Shown here in pieces: positions 25,959 through 41,400 of a DNA stretch of 64,000 bases. The stretch lies in assembly GCF_050947335.1 (NCBI RefSeq), contig NW_027474091.1, positions 1-64,000 of the forward strand, read 5' to 3'. The stretch's first letter is position 1; every line of letters begins with the position of its first letter. Position numbers and translations under genes: made by a program. The stretch comes from Megachile rotundata (lineage: Eukaryota; Arthropoda; Insecta; Hymenoptera; Megachilidae). The notes beneath the pieces are model-generated. The model worked only from the letters and a program-made list of their open reading frames with translations, was not told the origin of the DNA and made no database searches.

Positions 25959-28900
25959 TTAGATTGATAATAATAAGAGTAATAAGTATAGTAATTGTCG
26001 TTCTATCGATCATATCTGCATAATATGGTTAATAATATGAGTTAGATTGATACTAATAAGAGTAATGAGTATAGTAATTGACGTTCTATCGATCACTTCT
26101 GCATAACATGGTTAATAATATGAGTTAGATTGATAATTGTGAGCGTAATAAGTATAGTAATTGTCGTTCTATCGATCATATAAGCATAATATGGCTAATA
26201 ATATGAGGTAGATTGATAATAATAAGAGTAATAAGTATAGTAATTGTCGTTCTATCGATCATATAAGCATAATATGGCTAATAATATTAGTTAGATTGAT
26301 AATAATAAGATTAATAAGTATAGTAATTGTCGTTCTATCGGTCATATAACCACAATATGGCCAATAATATGAGTTAGATTGATAATAATAAGAGTAATAA
26401 GTATAGTAATTGTCGTTCTATCGATCATATAAGCATAATATGGCTAATAATATGAGTTAGATTGATAATAATAAGAGTAATAAGTATAGTAATTGTCGTT
26501 CGATCGATCATATAAGCATAATATGGCTAATAATATCAGTTAGATTGATAATAGTAAGAGTAATGAGTATAGTAATTGTCGTTCTGTCGATCATATAAGC
26601 ATAATATGGCTAATAATATGAGTTAGATTGAAAATAATAAATGTAATAAGTATAGTAATTGTCGTTCTATCGATCATATAAGCATAATATGGCTAATAAT
26701 ATGAGTTAGATTGATAACAGTGAGTGAAATAAGTATAGTAATTGTCGTTCTATCGATCATATAAGCATAATATGGCTAATAATATGAGTTAGATTGATAA
26801 TAATAAGAGTAATAAGTATAGTAGTTGTCGTTCTATCGATCATATATGCACAATATGGCCAATAATATGAGTTAGATTGATAATAATAAGTGTAATAAGT
26901 ATAGTAATTGTCGTTCTATCGACCATATCTGCATAATATGGTTAATAATATGAGTTAGATAGATAATAATAAGAGTAATAAGTATAGTAATTGTCGTTCT
27001 ATCGGTCATATAACAATAATATGGCTAATGATACGAGTTAGATTGATAATAATAAGAGTAATGAGTATTATAATTGTCGTACTGTGGATCATATAAGCAT
27101 AATATGGCTAATAATATGAGTTAGATTGATAATAATAAGAGTAATAAGTATATTAATTGTAGTTCTATCGATCATATAAGCATAATATGACTAATAATAT
27201 GAGTTAGATTGATAATAGTAAGAGGAATATGTATAGCAGTTGTCGTTCTATTGATCACATAAGCATAATATGTCGAATAATATGAGTTAGATTGATAATA
27301 ATAAGAGTACTAAGTATAGTAATTGTCGTTCTATCGATCATATCTGCATAATATGGTTAATAATATGAGTTTGATTGATAATAGTGAGTGTAATAAGTAT
27401 GGTAATTGTCGTTCTGTCGATCATATGAGCATAATATGGCTAATAATATGAGTTAGATTTATAATAATAAGAGTAGTAAGTATAGTAATTGTCGTTCTAT
27501 CGATCATATAAGCATAATATGGCTAATAATATCAGTTAGATTGATAATAATAAGAGTAATAAGGATAGTAATTGTCGTTCTATCGATCATATCTGCATAA
27601 CATGGTCAATAATATTAGTTAGATTGATAATAATAAGAGTAATGAGTATAGTAATTGTCGTTCTATCGATCATATCTGCATAATATGGTTAATAATATGA
27701 GTTAGATAGATAATAATAAGAGTAATAAGTATAGTAATTGTCGTTCTACCGGTCATATAACTATAATATGGCTAATGATACGAGATAGATTGATAATAAT
27801 AAGAGTAATGAGTATAGTAATTGTCGTACTATCGATCATATAAGCATAATATGGCTAATAATATGAGTTAGATTGATAATAATAAGAGTAATAAGTATAG
27901 TAATTGTCGTTCTATCGGTCATATAACCATAATATGGCTAATAATATGAGTTAGATTGATAATAATAAATGTAATAAGTATAGTAATTGTCGTTCTATCG
28001 ATCATATAAGCATAATATGGCTAATAATATGAGTTAGATTGATAACAGTGAGTGTAATAAGTATAGTAATTGTCGTTCTATCGATCATATAAGCATAATA
28101 TGGCTAATAATATGAGTTAGATTGATAATAATAAGAGTAATAAGTATAGTAGTTGTCGTTCTATCGATCATATAAGCATAATATGGCTAATAATATGAGT
28201 TAGATTGATAATAATAAGAGTAATAAGGATAGTAATTGTCGTTCTATCGATCATATCTGCATAACATGGTTAATAATATGAGTTAGATTGATAATTGTGA
28301 GCGTAATAAGTATAGTAATTGTCGTTCTATCGATCATATAAGCATAATATGGCTAATAATATGAGGTAGATTGATAATAATAAATGTAATAAGTATAGTA
28401 ATTGTCGTTCTATCGATCATATAAGCATAATATGGCGAATAATATGAGTTAGATTGATAATAATAAGAGTAATAAGAATAGTAGTTGTCGTTCTATCGAT
28501 CATATATGCACAATATGGCCAATAATATGAGTTAGATTGATAATAATAAGAGTAATAAGTATAGTAATTGTCGTTCTATCGGTCATATAACCATAATATG
28601 GCTAATAATATGAGTTAGATTGATAATAATAAATGTAATAAGTATAGTAATTGTCGTTCTATCGAACATGTCTGCATAACATGGTTAATAATATGAGTTA
28701 GATTGATAATAGTGAGTGTAATAAGTATAGTAATTGTCGTTCTATCGGTCATATAACCATAATATGGCTAATAATATGAGTTAGATTGATAATAATAAGA
28801 GTAATAAGTATATTAATTGTAGTTCTATCGGTCATATAACCATAATATGGCTAATAATATGAGTTAGATTGATAATAATAAATGTAATAAGTATAGTAAT

Positions 28901-31900
28901 TGTCGTTCCATCGAACATGTCTGCATAACATGGTTAATAATATGAGTTAGATTGATAATAGTGAGTGTAATGAGTATAGTAATTGTCGTTCTATCGGTCA
29001 TATAACCATAATATGGCTAATAATATGAGTTAGATTGATAATAATAAGAGTAATAAGTATATTAATTGTAGTTCTATCGATCACATAAGCATAATATGGC
29101 TAATAATATGAGTTGGATTGATAATAATAATAGTAATAGGTATAGTAATTGTCGTTCTATCGATCACATAAGCATAATATGGCTAATAATATGAGTTAGA
29201 TTGATAATAGTAAGAGGAATATGTATAGCAGTTGTCGTTCTATCGATCACATAAGCACAATATGTCGAATAATATGAGTTAGATTGATAATAATAAGAGT
29301 ACTAAGTATAGTAATTGTCGTTCTATCGATCATATCTGCATAATATGGTTAATAATATGAGTTTGATTGATAATAGTGAGTGTAATAAGTATAGTAATTG
29401 TCGTTCTGTCGATCATATGAGCATAATATGGCTAATAATATGAGTTAGATTGATAATAATAAGAGTAATAAGTATAGTAATAGTCGTTATATCGATCACA
29501 TAAGCATAATATGGCTAATAATATGAGTTAAATTGATAATAATAAGAGTAATGAGTATAGTAATTGTCGTTCTATCGATCATATAAGCATAATATGGCTA
29601 ATAATATGAGTTAGATTGATAATAATAAGAGTAATGAGTATAGTAATTGTCGTTCTATCGATCATATAAGCATAATATGGCTAATAATATGAGTTAGATT
29701 GATTATAATAAGAGTAATAAGTATAGTAATTGTCGTTCTATCGATCATAAAAGTATAATATGGCTAATAATATTAGTTAGATTGATAATAATAAGAGTAA
29801 TAAGGATAGTAATTGTCGTTCAATCGATCATATCTGCATAACATGGTTAATAATATGAGTTAGATTGATAATTGTGAGCGTAATAAGTATAGTAATTGTC
29901 GTTCTATCGATCATATAAGCATAATATGGCTAATAATATGAGGTAGATTGATAATAAGAAATGTAATAAGTATAGTAATTGTCGTTCTATCGATCACATA
30001 AGCATAATATGGCTAATAACATGAGTTAGTTTGATAATAATAAGAGTAATGAGTTTAGTAATTGTCATTCTATCGATCATATAAGCCTAATATGGCTAAT
30101 AATATGAGTTAGGCTGATATTAATAAGAGTAATGAGTATAGTAATTGTCGTTCTATCGATCATATAAGCATAATATGGCTAATAATATGAGTTAGATTGA
30201 TAATAATAAGAGTAATAAGTATAGTAAATGTCGTGCTGTCGATCATATCTGCATAACATGGTTAATAATATGAGTTAGATCGATAATAATAAGAGAAATG
30301 AGTATAGTAAATGTCGTGCTATCGATCATATCTGCATAATATGGTTAATAATATGGGTTGGATTGATAATAGTGAGTGTAAGAAGTATAGTAGTTGTCGC
30401 TCTATCGATCATATTAGCATAATATGGTTAATAATATGAGTTAGATTGATAATAATAAGAGTAATGAGTATAGTAATTGTCGTTCTATCGATCATATAAG
30501 CATAATATGGCTAATAATATGAGTTAGGCTGATAATAATAAGAGTAATAAGTATAGTAATTGTCGTGCTATCGATCATAGCTGAATAATATGGTTAATAA
30601 TATGAGTTAGATTGATAATAGTGAGTGTAATAAGTATAGTAATTGTCGTTCTCTCGATCATATAAGCATAATATGGCTAATAATATGAGTTAGATTGATA
30701 ATAATCAGAGTAATGAGTTTAGTAATTGTCGTTCTATCGATCATATAAGCCTAATATGGCTAATAATATGAGTTAGGCTGATAATAATAAGAGTAATAAG
30801 TATAGTAATTGTCGTGCTATCGATCATATCTGCATAATATGGTTAATAGTATGAGTTAGACTGATAATAGTGAGTGTAATAAGTATAGTAATTGTCGTTC
30901 TGTCGATCATATAAGCATAATATGGCTAATAATATGAGTTAGATTGATAATAATAAGAGTAATAAGTATAGTAATTGTCGTTCTATCGATCATGTAAGCA
31001 TAATATGGCTAATAATATGAGTTAGATTGATAATAATAAGAGTAATGAGTATAGTAATTGTCGTTCTATCGATCATATAAGCATAATATGGCTAATAATA
31101 TGAGTTAGGCTGATAATAATAAGAGTAATAAGTATAGTAATTGTCGTGCTATCGATCATATCTGCATAATATTGTTAATAATATGAGTTAGATAGATAAT
31201 AATAAGAGTAATGAGTATAGCAATTGTCGTTCTATCGATCATATAAGCATAATATGGCTAATAATATGAGTTAGGCTGATAATAATAAGAGTAATAAGTA
31301 TAGTAATTGTCGTGCTATCGATCATATCTGCATAATATGGTTAATAATATGAGTTAGACTGATAATAGTAAGTGTAATAAGTATAGTAATTGTCGTTCTG
31401 TCGACCATATAAGCATAATATGGCTAATAATATGATTTAGGTTGATAATAATAAGAGTAATAAGTATAGTAATTGTCGTTCTATCGATCATATAAGCATA
31501 CTATGGCAAATAATATGAGTTAAATTGATAATAATAAGAGTAATGAGTATAGTAATTGTCGTTCTGTCGATCATATAAGCATAATATGGCTAATAATATG
31601 AGTTAGATTGGTAATAGTAAGAGTAATGGGTATAGTAATTGTCGTCCTATCGATCATATAAGTATAATATGGCTAATAATATGAGTTAGATTGATAATAA
31701 TGAGAGAAATGAGTATAGGAATTGTCGTACTATCAATCATATAAGCATAATATGGCTAATAATATGAGTTAGATTGATAATAATAAGAGTAATAAGGATA
31801 GTAATTGTCGTTCTATCGATCATATCCGCATAATATGGTTAATAATATGAGTTAGATTGATAATTGTGAGTGTAATAAGTATAGTAATTGTCGCTCTATC

Positions 31901-31934
31901 GATCATATAAGCATAATATGCCTAATAATATGAG
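25959..31934 (+). repeat. Unit D, 72 monomers (5976 bp)
   Basis: Marker pairs give a spacing of 5976 bp (72 x 83) to the next unit: GCTCTATCG at 25,917 and 31,893, and GTCCTATCG at 25,668 and 31,644. The first 1.5 kb parallels the ends of units A and B. The middle parallels the 22.9-24.0 kb part of unit C at an offset of 5977 bp. The last 1.5 kb is again made of TTAGGCTGAT and GTCGTGCT monomers. It is shorter than the earlier units because of losses in that last part; for example, the AATTTGTCG 84-bp monomer of unit C is missing. Confidence 0.82.
28656..28904 (+). repeat. 249-bp (3-monomer) step in unit D
   Basis: The GAACATGTCTGC monomer occurs at 28,656 (GTTCTATCGAACATG) and again at 28,905 (GTTCCATCGAACATG), 249 bp apart. 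Each is followed by an AATAGTGAGTG linker, an ACC monomer and a TTAATTGTAG monomer. Other copies of this region have a single GAACATG monomer at this place. Confidence 0.8.
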
Positions 31935-32516
31935 TTAGATTGATAATAATAAGAGTAATAAGTATAGTAATTGTCGTTCTATCGATCATATCTGCATAAT
32001 ATGGTTAATAATATGAGTTAGATTGATACTAATAAGAGTAATGAGTATAGTAATTGACGTTCTATCGATCACTTCTGCATAACATGGTTAATAATATGAG
32101 TTAGATTGATAATTGTGAGCGTAATAAGTATAGTAATTGTCGTTCTATCGATCATATAAGCATAATATGGCTAATAATATGAGGTAGATTGATAATAATA
32201 AGAGTAATAAGTATAGTAATTGTCGTTCTATCGATCATATAAGCATAATATGGCTAATAATATTAGTTAGATTGATAATAATAAGATTAATAAGTATAGT
32301 AATTGTCGTTCTATCGGTCATATAACCACAATATGGCCAATAATATGAGTTAGATTGATAATAATAAGAGTAATAAGTATAGTAATTGTCGTTCTATCGA
32401 TCATATAAGCATAATATGGCTAATAATATGAGTTAGATTGATAATAATAAGAGTAATAAGTATAGTAATTGTCGTTCTATCGAACATGTCTGCATAACAT
32501 GGTTAATAATATGAGT
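31935..32516 (+). repeat. Start of unit E, with a 10-monomer deletion relative to D
   Basis: It follows the beginning of unit D at offset 5976. Near 32,470 it jumps to a GAACATG monomer and then to the AGTATGGTAATTG monomer. That monomer is at 27,401 in D and 32,547 here, 5146 bp (62 x 83), so ten monomers (830 bp) were lost by a junction that keeps the 83-bp register. Confidence 0.82.
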
Positions 32517-35500
32517 TAGATTGATAATAGTGAGTGTAATAAGTATGGTAATTGTCGTTCTGTCGATCATATGAGCATAATATGGCTAATAATATGAGTT
32601 AGATTTATAATAATAAGAGTAGTAAGTATAGTAATTGTCGTTCTATCGATCATATAAGCATAATATGGCTAATAATATCAGTTAGATTGATAATAATAAG
32701 AGTAATAAGGATAGTAATTGTCGTTCTATCGATCATATCTGCATAACATGGTCAATAATATTAGTTAGATTGATAATAATAAGAGTAATGAGTATAGTAA
32801 TTGTCGTTCTATCGATCATATCTGCATAATATGGTTAATAATATGAGTTAGATAGATAATAATAAGAGTAATAAGTATAGTAATTGTCGTTCTACCGGTC
32901 ATATAACTATAATATGGCTAATGATACGAGATAGATTGATAATAATAAGAGTAATGAGTATAGTAATTGTCGTACTATCGATCATATAAGCATAATATGG
33001 CTAATAATATGAGTTAGATTGATAATAATAAGAGTAATAAGTATAGTAATTGTCGTTCTATCGGTCATATAACCATAATATGGCTAATAATATGAGTTAG
33101 ATTGATAATAATAAATGTAATAAGTATAGTAATTGTCGTTCTATCGATCATATAAGCATAATATGGCTAATAATATGAGTTAGATTGATAACAGTGAGTG
33201 TAATAAGTATAGTAATTGTCGTTCTATCGATCATATAAGCATAATATGGCTAATAATATGAGTTAGATTGATAATAATAAGAGTAATAAGTATAGTAGTT
33301 GTCGTTCTATCAATCATATAAGCATAATATGGCTAATAATATGAGTTAGATTGATAATAATAAGAGTAATAAGGATAGTAATTGTCGTTCTATCGATCAT
33401 ATCTGCATAACATGGTTAATAATATGAGTTAGATTGATAATTGTGAGCGTAATAAGTATAGTAATTGTCGTTCTATCGATCATATAAGCATAATATGGCT
33501 AATAATATGAGGTAGATTGATAATAATAAATGTAATAAGTATAGTAATTGTCGTTCTATCGATCATATAAGCATAATATGGCGAATAATATGAGTTAGAT
33601 TGATAATAATAAGAGTAATAAGAATAGTAGTTGTCGTTCTATCGATCATATATGCACAATATGGCCAATAATATGAGTTAGATTGATAATAATAAGAGTA
33701 ATAAGTATAGTAATTGTCGTTCTATCGGTCATATAACCATAATATGGCTAATAATATGAGTTAGATTGATAATAATAAATGTAATAAGTATAGTAATTGT
33801 CGTTCTATCGAACATGTCTGCATAACATGGTTAATAATATGAGTTAGATTGATAATAGTGAGTGTAATAAGTATAGTAATTGTCGTTCTATCGGTCATAT
33901 AACCATAATATGGCTAATAATATGAGTTAGATTGATAATAATAAGAGTAATAAGTATATTAATTGTAGTTCTATCGATCACATAAGCATAATATGGCTAA
34001 TAATATGAGTTGGATTGATAATAATAATAGTAATAGGTATAGTAATTGTCGTTCTATCGATCACATAAGCATAATATGGCTAATAATATGAGTTAGATTG
34101 ATAATAGTAAGAGGAATATGTATAGCAGTTGTCGTTCTATCGATCACATAAGCATAATATGTCGAATAATATGAGTTAGATTGATAATAATAAGAGTACT
34201 AAGTATAGTAATTGTCGTTCTATCGATCATATCTGCATAATATGGTTAATAATATGAGTTTGATTGATAATAGTGAGTGTAATAAGTATAGTAATTGTCG
34301 TTCTGTCGATCATATGAGCATAATATGGCTAATAATATGAGTTAGATTGATAATAATAAGAGTAATAAGTATAGTAATAGTCGTTATATCGATCACATAA
34401 GCATAATATGGCTAATAATATGAGTTAAATTGATAATAATAAGAGTAATGAGTATAGTAATTGTCGTTCTATCGATCATATAAGCATAATATGGCTAATA
34501 ATATGAGTTAGATTGATAATAATAAGAGTAATGAGTATAGTAATTGTCGTTCTATCGATCATATAAGCATAATATGGCTAATAATATGAGTTAGATTGAT
34601 TATAATAAGAGTAATAGGTATAGTAATTGTCGTTCTATCGATCATAAAAGTATAATATGGCTAATAATATGAGTTAGATTGATAATAATAAGAGTAATAA
34701 GGATAGTAATTGTCGTTCAATCGATCATATCTGCATAACATGGTTAATAATATGAGTTAGATTGATAATTGTGAGCGTAATAAGTATAGTAATTGTCGTT
34801 CTATCGATCATATAAGCATAATATGGCTAATAATATGAGGTAGATTGATAATAAGAAATGTAATAAGTATAGTAATTGTCGTTCTATCGATCACATAAGC
34901 ATAATATGGCGAATAACATGAGTTAGTTTGATAATAATAAGAGTAATGAGTATAGTAATTGTCGTTCTATCGATCATATCTGCATAATATGGTTAATAAT
35001 ATGAGTTTGATTGATAATAATAAGAGTAATGAGTATAGTAATTGTCGTTCTATCGATCATATAAGCATAATATGACTAATAATATGAGTTAGATTGAAAA
35101 TAATAAATGTAATAAGTATAGTAATTGTCGTTCTATCGATCATATAAGCATAATATGGCTAATAATATGAGTTAGATTGATAACAGTGAGTGAAATAAGT
35201 ATAGTAATTGTCGTTCTATCGATCATATAAGCATAATATGGCTAATAATATGAGTTAGATTGATAATAATAAGAGTAATAAGTATAGTAGTTGTCGTTCT
35301 ATCGATCATATATGCACAATATGGCCAATAATATGAGTTAGATTGATAATAATAAGTGTAATAAGTATAGTAATTGTCGTTCTATCGACCATATCTGCAT
35401 AATATGGTTAATAATATGAGTTAGATAGATAATAATAAGAGTAATAAGTATAGTAATTGTCGTTCTATCGGTCATATAACAATAATATGGCTAATGATAC

Positions 35501-35836
35501 GAGTTAGATTGATAATAATAAGAGTAATGAGTATTATAATTGTCGTACTGTGGATCATATAAGCATAATATGGCTAATAATATGAGTTAGATTGATAATA
35601 ATAAGAGTAATAAGTATATTAATTGTAGTTCTATCGATCATATAAGCATAATATGACTAATAATATGAGTTAGATTGATAATAGTAAGAGGAATATGTAT
35701 AGCAGTTGTCGTTCTATTGATCACATAAGCATAATATGTCGAATAATATGAGTTAGATTGATAATAATAAGAGTACTAAGTATAGTAATTGTCGTTCTAT
35801 CGATCATATCTGCATAATATGGTTAATAATATGAGT
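32517..35836 (+). repeat. Second 40-monomer (3320-bp) tandem repeat, copy 1
   Basis: The private AGTATGGTAATTG monomer is at 32,547 and 35,867, 3320 bp (40 x 83) apart. The order of variants agrees for about 2580 bp (32,517-35,096 against 35,837-38,416), including the AATCAATCATATAAGC monomer that replaces ATCGATC near 33,310 and 36,630. The remaining 740 bp (35,097-35,836) carries GAAAATAATAAATG, ATGCAC and GATACGAG monomers resembling the later part of units A and B. It shares its length with the left-end repeat but not its monomer order. Confidence 0.88.
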
Positions 35837-38416
35837 TTGATTGATAATAGTGAGTGTAATAAGTATGGTAATTGTCGTTCTGTCGATCATATGAGCATAA
35901 TATGGCTAATAATATGAGTTAGATTTATAATAATAAGAGTAGTAAGTATAGTAATTGTCGTTCTATCGATCATATAAGCATAATATGGCTAATAATATCA
36001 GTTAGATTGATAATAATAAGAGTAATAAGGATAGTAATTGTCGTTCTATCGATCATATCTGCATAACATGGTCAATAATATTAGTTAGATTGATAATAAT
36101 AAGAGTAATGAGTATAGTAATTGTCGTTCTATCGATCATATCTGCATAATATGGTTAATAATATGAGTTAGATAGATAATAATAAGAGTAATAAGTATAG
36201 TAATTGTCGTTCTACCGGTCATATAACTATAATATGGCTAATGATACGAGATAGATTGATAATAATAAGAGTAATGAGTATAGTAATTGTCGTACTATCG
36301 ATCATATAAGCATAATATGGCTAATAATATGAGTTAGATTGATAATAATAAGAGTAATAAGTATAGTAATTGTCGTTCTATCGGTCATATAACCATAATA
36401 TGGCTAATAATATGAGTTAGATTGATAATAATAAATGTAATAAGTATAGTAATTGTCGTTCTATCGATCATATAAGCATAATATGGCTAATAATATGAGT
36501 TAGATTGATAACAGTGAGTGTAATAAGTATAGTAATTGTCGTTCTATCGATCATATAAGCATAATATGGCTAATAATATGAGTTAGATTGATAATAATAA
36601 GAGTAATAAGTATAGTAGTTGTCGTTCTATCAATCATATAAGCATAATATGGCTAATAATATGAGTTAGATTGATAATAATAAGAGTAATAAGGATAGTA
36701 ATTGTCGTTCTATCGATCATATCTGCATAACATGGTTAATAATATGAGTTAGATTGATAATTGTGAGCGTAATAAGTATAGTAATTGTCGTTCTATCGAT
36801 CATATAAGCATAATATGGCTAATAATATGAGGTAGATTGATAATAATAAATGTAATAAGTATAGTAATTGTCGTTCTATCGATCATATAAGCATAATATG
36901 GCGAATAATATGAGTTAGATTGATAATAATAAGAGTAATAAGAATAGTAGTTGTCGTTCTATCGATCATATATGCACAATATGGCCAATAATATGAGTTA
37001 GATTGATAATAATAAGAGTAATAAGTATAGTAATTGTCGTTCTATCGGTCATATAACCATAATATGGCTAATAATATGAGTTAGATTGATAATAATAAAT
37101 GTAATAAGTATAGTAATTGTCGTTCTATCGAACATGTCTGCATAACATGGTTAATAATATGAGTTAGATTGATAATAGTGAGTGTAATAAGTATAGTAAT
37201 TGTCGTTCTATCGGTCATATAACCATAATATGGCTAATAATATGAGTTAGATTGATAATAATAAGAGTAATAAGTATATTAATTGTAGTTCTATCGATCA
37301 CATAAGCATAATATGGCTAATAATATGAGTTGGATTGATAATAATAATAGTAATAGGTATAGTAATTGTCGTTCTATCGATCACATAAGCATAATATGGC
37401 TAATAATATGAGTTAGATTGATAATAGTAAGAGGAATATGTATAGCAGTTGTCGTTCTATCGATCACATAAGCATAATATGTCGAATAATATGAGTTAGA
37501 TTGATAATAATAAGAGTACTAAGTATAGTAATTGTCGTTCTATCGATCATATCTGCATAATATGGTTAATAATATGAGTTTGATTGATAATAGTGAGTGT
37601 AATAAGTATAGTAATTGTCGTTCTGTCGATCATATGAGCATAATATGGCTAATAATATGAGTTAGATTGATAATAATAAGAGTAATAAGTATAGTAATAG
37701 TCGTTATATCGATCACATAAGCATAATATGGCTAATAATATGAGTTAAATTGATAATAATAAGAGTAATGAGTATAGTAATTGTCGTTCTATCGATCATA
37801 TAAGCATAATATGGCTAATAATATGAGTTAGATTGATAATAATAAGAGTAATGAGTATAGTAATTGTCGTTCTATCGATCATATAAGCATAATATGGCTA
37901 ATAATATGAGTTAGATTGATTATAATAAGAGTAATAGGTATAGTAATTGTCGTTCTATCGATCATAAAAGTATAATATGGCTAATAATATGAGTTAGATT
38001 GATAATAATAAGAGTAATAAGGATAGTAATTGTCGTTCAATCGATCATATCTGCATAACATGGTTAATAATATGAGTTAGATTGATAATTGTGAGCGTAA
38101 TAAGTATAGTAATTGTCGTTCTATCGATCATATAAGCATAATATGGCTAATAATATGAGGTAGATTGATAATAAGAAATGTAATAAGTATAGTAATTGTC
38201 GTTCTATCGATCACATAAGCATAATATGGCGAATAACATGAGTTAGTTTGATAATAATAAGAGTAATGAGTATAGTAATTGTCGTTCTATCGATCATATC
38301 TGCATAATATGGTTAATAATATGAGTTTGATTGATAATAATAAGAGTAATGAGTATAGTAATTGTCGTTCTATCGATCATATAAGCATAATATGACTAAT
38401 AATATGAGTTAGATTG
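35837..38416 (+). repeat. Second 40-monomer repeat, copy 2 (partial)
   Basis: Near-identical to 32,517-35,096. It leaves the pattern after ATATGACTAATAATATGAG, where AATAGTAAGAGGAATATG replaces the AAATAATAAATG linker of copy 1. It is the last place where left-type monomers dominate before the mixed zone. Confidence 0.86.
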
Positions 38417-41400
38417 ATAATAGTAAGAGGAATATGTATAGCAGTTGTCGTTCTATCGATCACATAAGCATAATATGTCGAATAATATGAGTTAGATTGA
38501 TAATAATAAGAGTACTAAGTATAGTAATTGTCGTTCTATCGATCATATCTGCATAATATGGTTAATAATATGAGTTTGATTGATAATAGTGAGTGTAATA
38601 AGTATAGTAATTGTCGTTCTGTCGATCATATGAGCATAATATGGCTAATAATATGAGTTAGATTGATAATAATAAGAGTAATAAGTATAGTAATAGTCGT
38701 TATATCGATCACATAAGCATAATATGGCTAATAATATGAGTTAGATTGATAATAATAAAAGTAATGAGTATAGTAATTGTCGTTCTATCGATCATATAAG
38801 CATAATATGGCTAATAATATGAGTTAGATTGATAATAATAAGAGTAATAAGTATAGTAATTGTCGTTCTATCGATCATATAAGCATAATATGGCTAATAA
38901 TATGAGTTAGATTGATAACAGTGAGTGTAATAGGTATAGTAATTGTCGTTCTATCGATCATATAAGCATAATATGGCTAATAATATGAGTTAGGCTGATA
39001 ATAATAAGAGCAATAAGTAAAGTAATTGTCGTTCTATCGATCATATTTGCATAATATGGTTAATAATATGGGTTAGATTGATAATGGTGAGTGTAATAAG
39101 TATTGTAATTGTCGTTCTGTCGATCATATAATCCATAATATGGCTAATAATATGAGTTAGGCTCATAATAATAAGAGCAATAAGTTTAGTAATTGTCGTT
39201 CTATCGATCATATTTGCATAATATGGTTAATAATATGAGCTAGATTGATAACAGTGGGTGTAATAAGTGTAGTAATTGTCGTTCTATTGATCATATTTGC
39301 ATAATATGGTTAATAATATGAGTTAGATTGATAACATTGAGTGTAATAAGTATTGTAATTGTCGTTCTGTCGATCATATAAGCATAATATGGCTAATAAT
39401 ATGAGTTAGGCTGATAATAATAAGAGTAATACGTATAGTAATTGTCGTGCTATCGATCATATCTGCATAATATGGTTAATAATATGAGTTAGATTGATAA
39501 TAATAAGAGTAATAAGTATAGTAAATGTCGTGCTGTCGATCATATCTGCATAACATGGTTAATAATATGAGTTAGATCGATAATAATAAAAGAAATGAGT
39601 ATAGTAAATGTCGTGCTATCGATCATATCTGCATAATATGGTTAATAATATGGGTTGGATTGATAATAGTGAGTGTAATAATTATAGTAGTTGTCGTTCT
39701 ATCGATCATATTAGCATAATATGGTTAATAATATGAGTTAGATTGATAATAATCAGAGTAATGAGTTTAGTAATTGTCGTTCTATCGATCATATAAGCCT
39801 AATATGGCTAATAATATGAGTTAGGCTGATATTAATAAGAGTAATGAGTATAGTAATTGTCGTTCTATCGATCATATAAGCATAATATGGCTAATAATAT
39901 GAGTTAGGCTCATAATAATAAGAGCAATAAGTTTAGTAATTTGTCGTTCTATCGATCATATTTGCATAATATGGTTAATAATATGAGCTAGATTGATAAC
40001 AGTGGGTGTAATAAGTATAGTAATTGTCGTTCTATTGATCATATTTGCATAATATGGTTAATAATATGAGTTAGATTGATAACATTGAGTGTAATAAGTA
40101 TTGTAATTGTCGTTCTGTCGATCATATAAGCATAATATGGCTAATAATATGAGTTAGGCTGATAATAATAAGAGTAATAAGTATAGTAATTGTCGTGCTA
40201 TCGATCATATCTGCATAATATGGTTAATAATAAGAGTTAGATTGATAATAATAAGAGTAATAAGTATAGTAAATGTCGTTCTCTCGATCATATAAGCATA
40301 ATATGGCTAATAATATGAGTTAGGCTGATAATAATAAGAGTAATAAGTATAGTAATTGTCGTGCTATCGATCATATCTGCATAATATTGTTAATAATATG
40401 AGTTAGATAGATAATAATAAGAGTAATGAGTATAGCAATTGTCGTTCTATCGATCATATAAGCATAATATGGCTAATAATATGAGTTAGGCTGATAATAA
40501 TAAGAGTAATAAGTATAGTAATTGTCGTGCTATCGATCATATCTGCATAATATGGTTAATAATATGAGTTAGACTGATAATAGTAAGTGTAATAAGTATA
40601 GTAATTGTCGTTCTGTCGACCATATAAGCATAATATGGCTAATAATATGATTTAGGTTGATAATAATAAGAGTAATAAGTATAGTAATTGTCGTTCTATC
40701 GATCATATAAGCATAATATGGCAAATAATATGAGTTAGATTGATAATAATAAGAGTAATGAGTATAGTAATTGTCGTTCTATCGATCATATAAGCATAAT
40801 ATGGCTAATAATATGAGTTAGGCTGATATTAATAAGAGTAATAAGTATAGTAATTGTCGTTCTATCGATCATATTTGCATAATATGGTTAATAATATGAG
40901 TTAGATTGATAACAGTGAGTGTAATAGGTCTAGTAATTGTCGTTCTATCGATCATATAAGCATAATATGGCTAATAATATGAGTTAGGCTGATAATAATA
41001 AGAGCAATAAGTAAAGTAATTGTCGTTCTATCGATCATATTTGCATAATATGGTTAATAATATGGGTTAGATTGATAATGGTGAGTGTAATAAGTATTCT
41101 AATTGTCGTTCTGTCGATCATATAATCCATAATATGGCTAATAATATGAGTTAGGCTCATAATAATAAGAGCAATAAGTTTAGTAATTGTCGTTCTATCG
41201 ATCATATTTGCATAATATGGTTAATAATATGAGCTAGATTGATAACAGTGGGTGTAATAAGTATAGTAATTGTCGTTCTATTGATCATATTTGCATAATA
41301 TGGTTAATAATATGAGTTAGATTGATAACATTGAGTGTAATAAGTATTGTAATTGTCGTTCTGTCGATCATATAAGCATAATATGGCTAATAATATGAGT

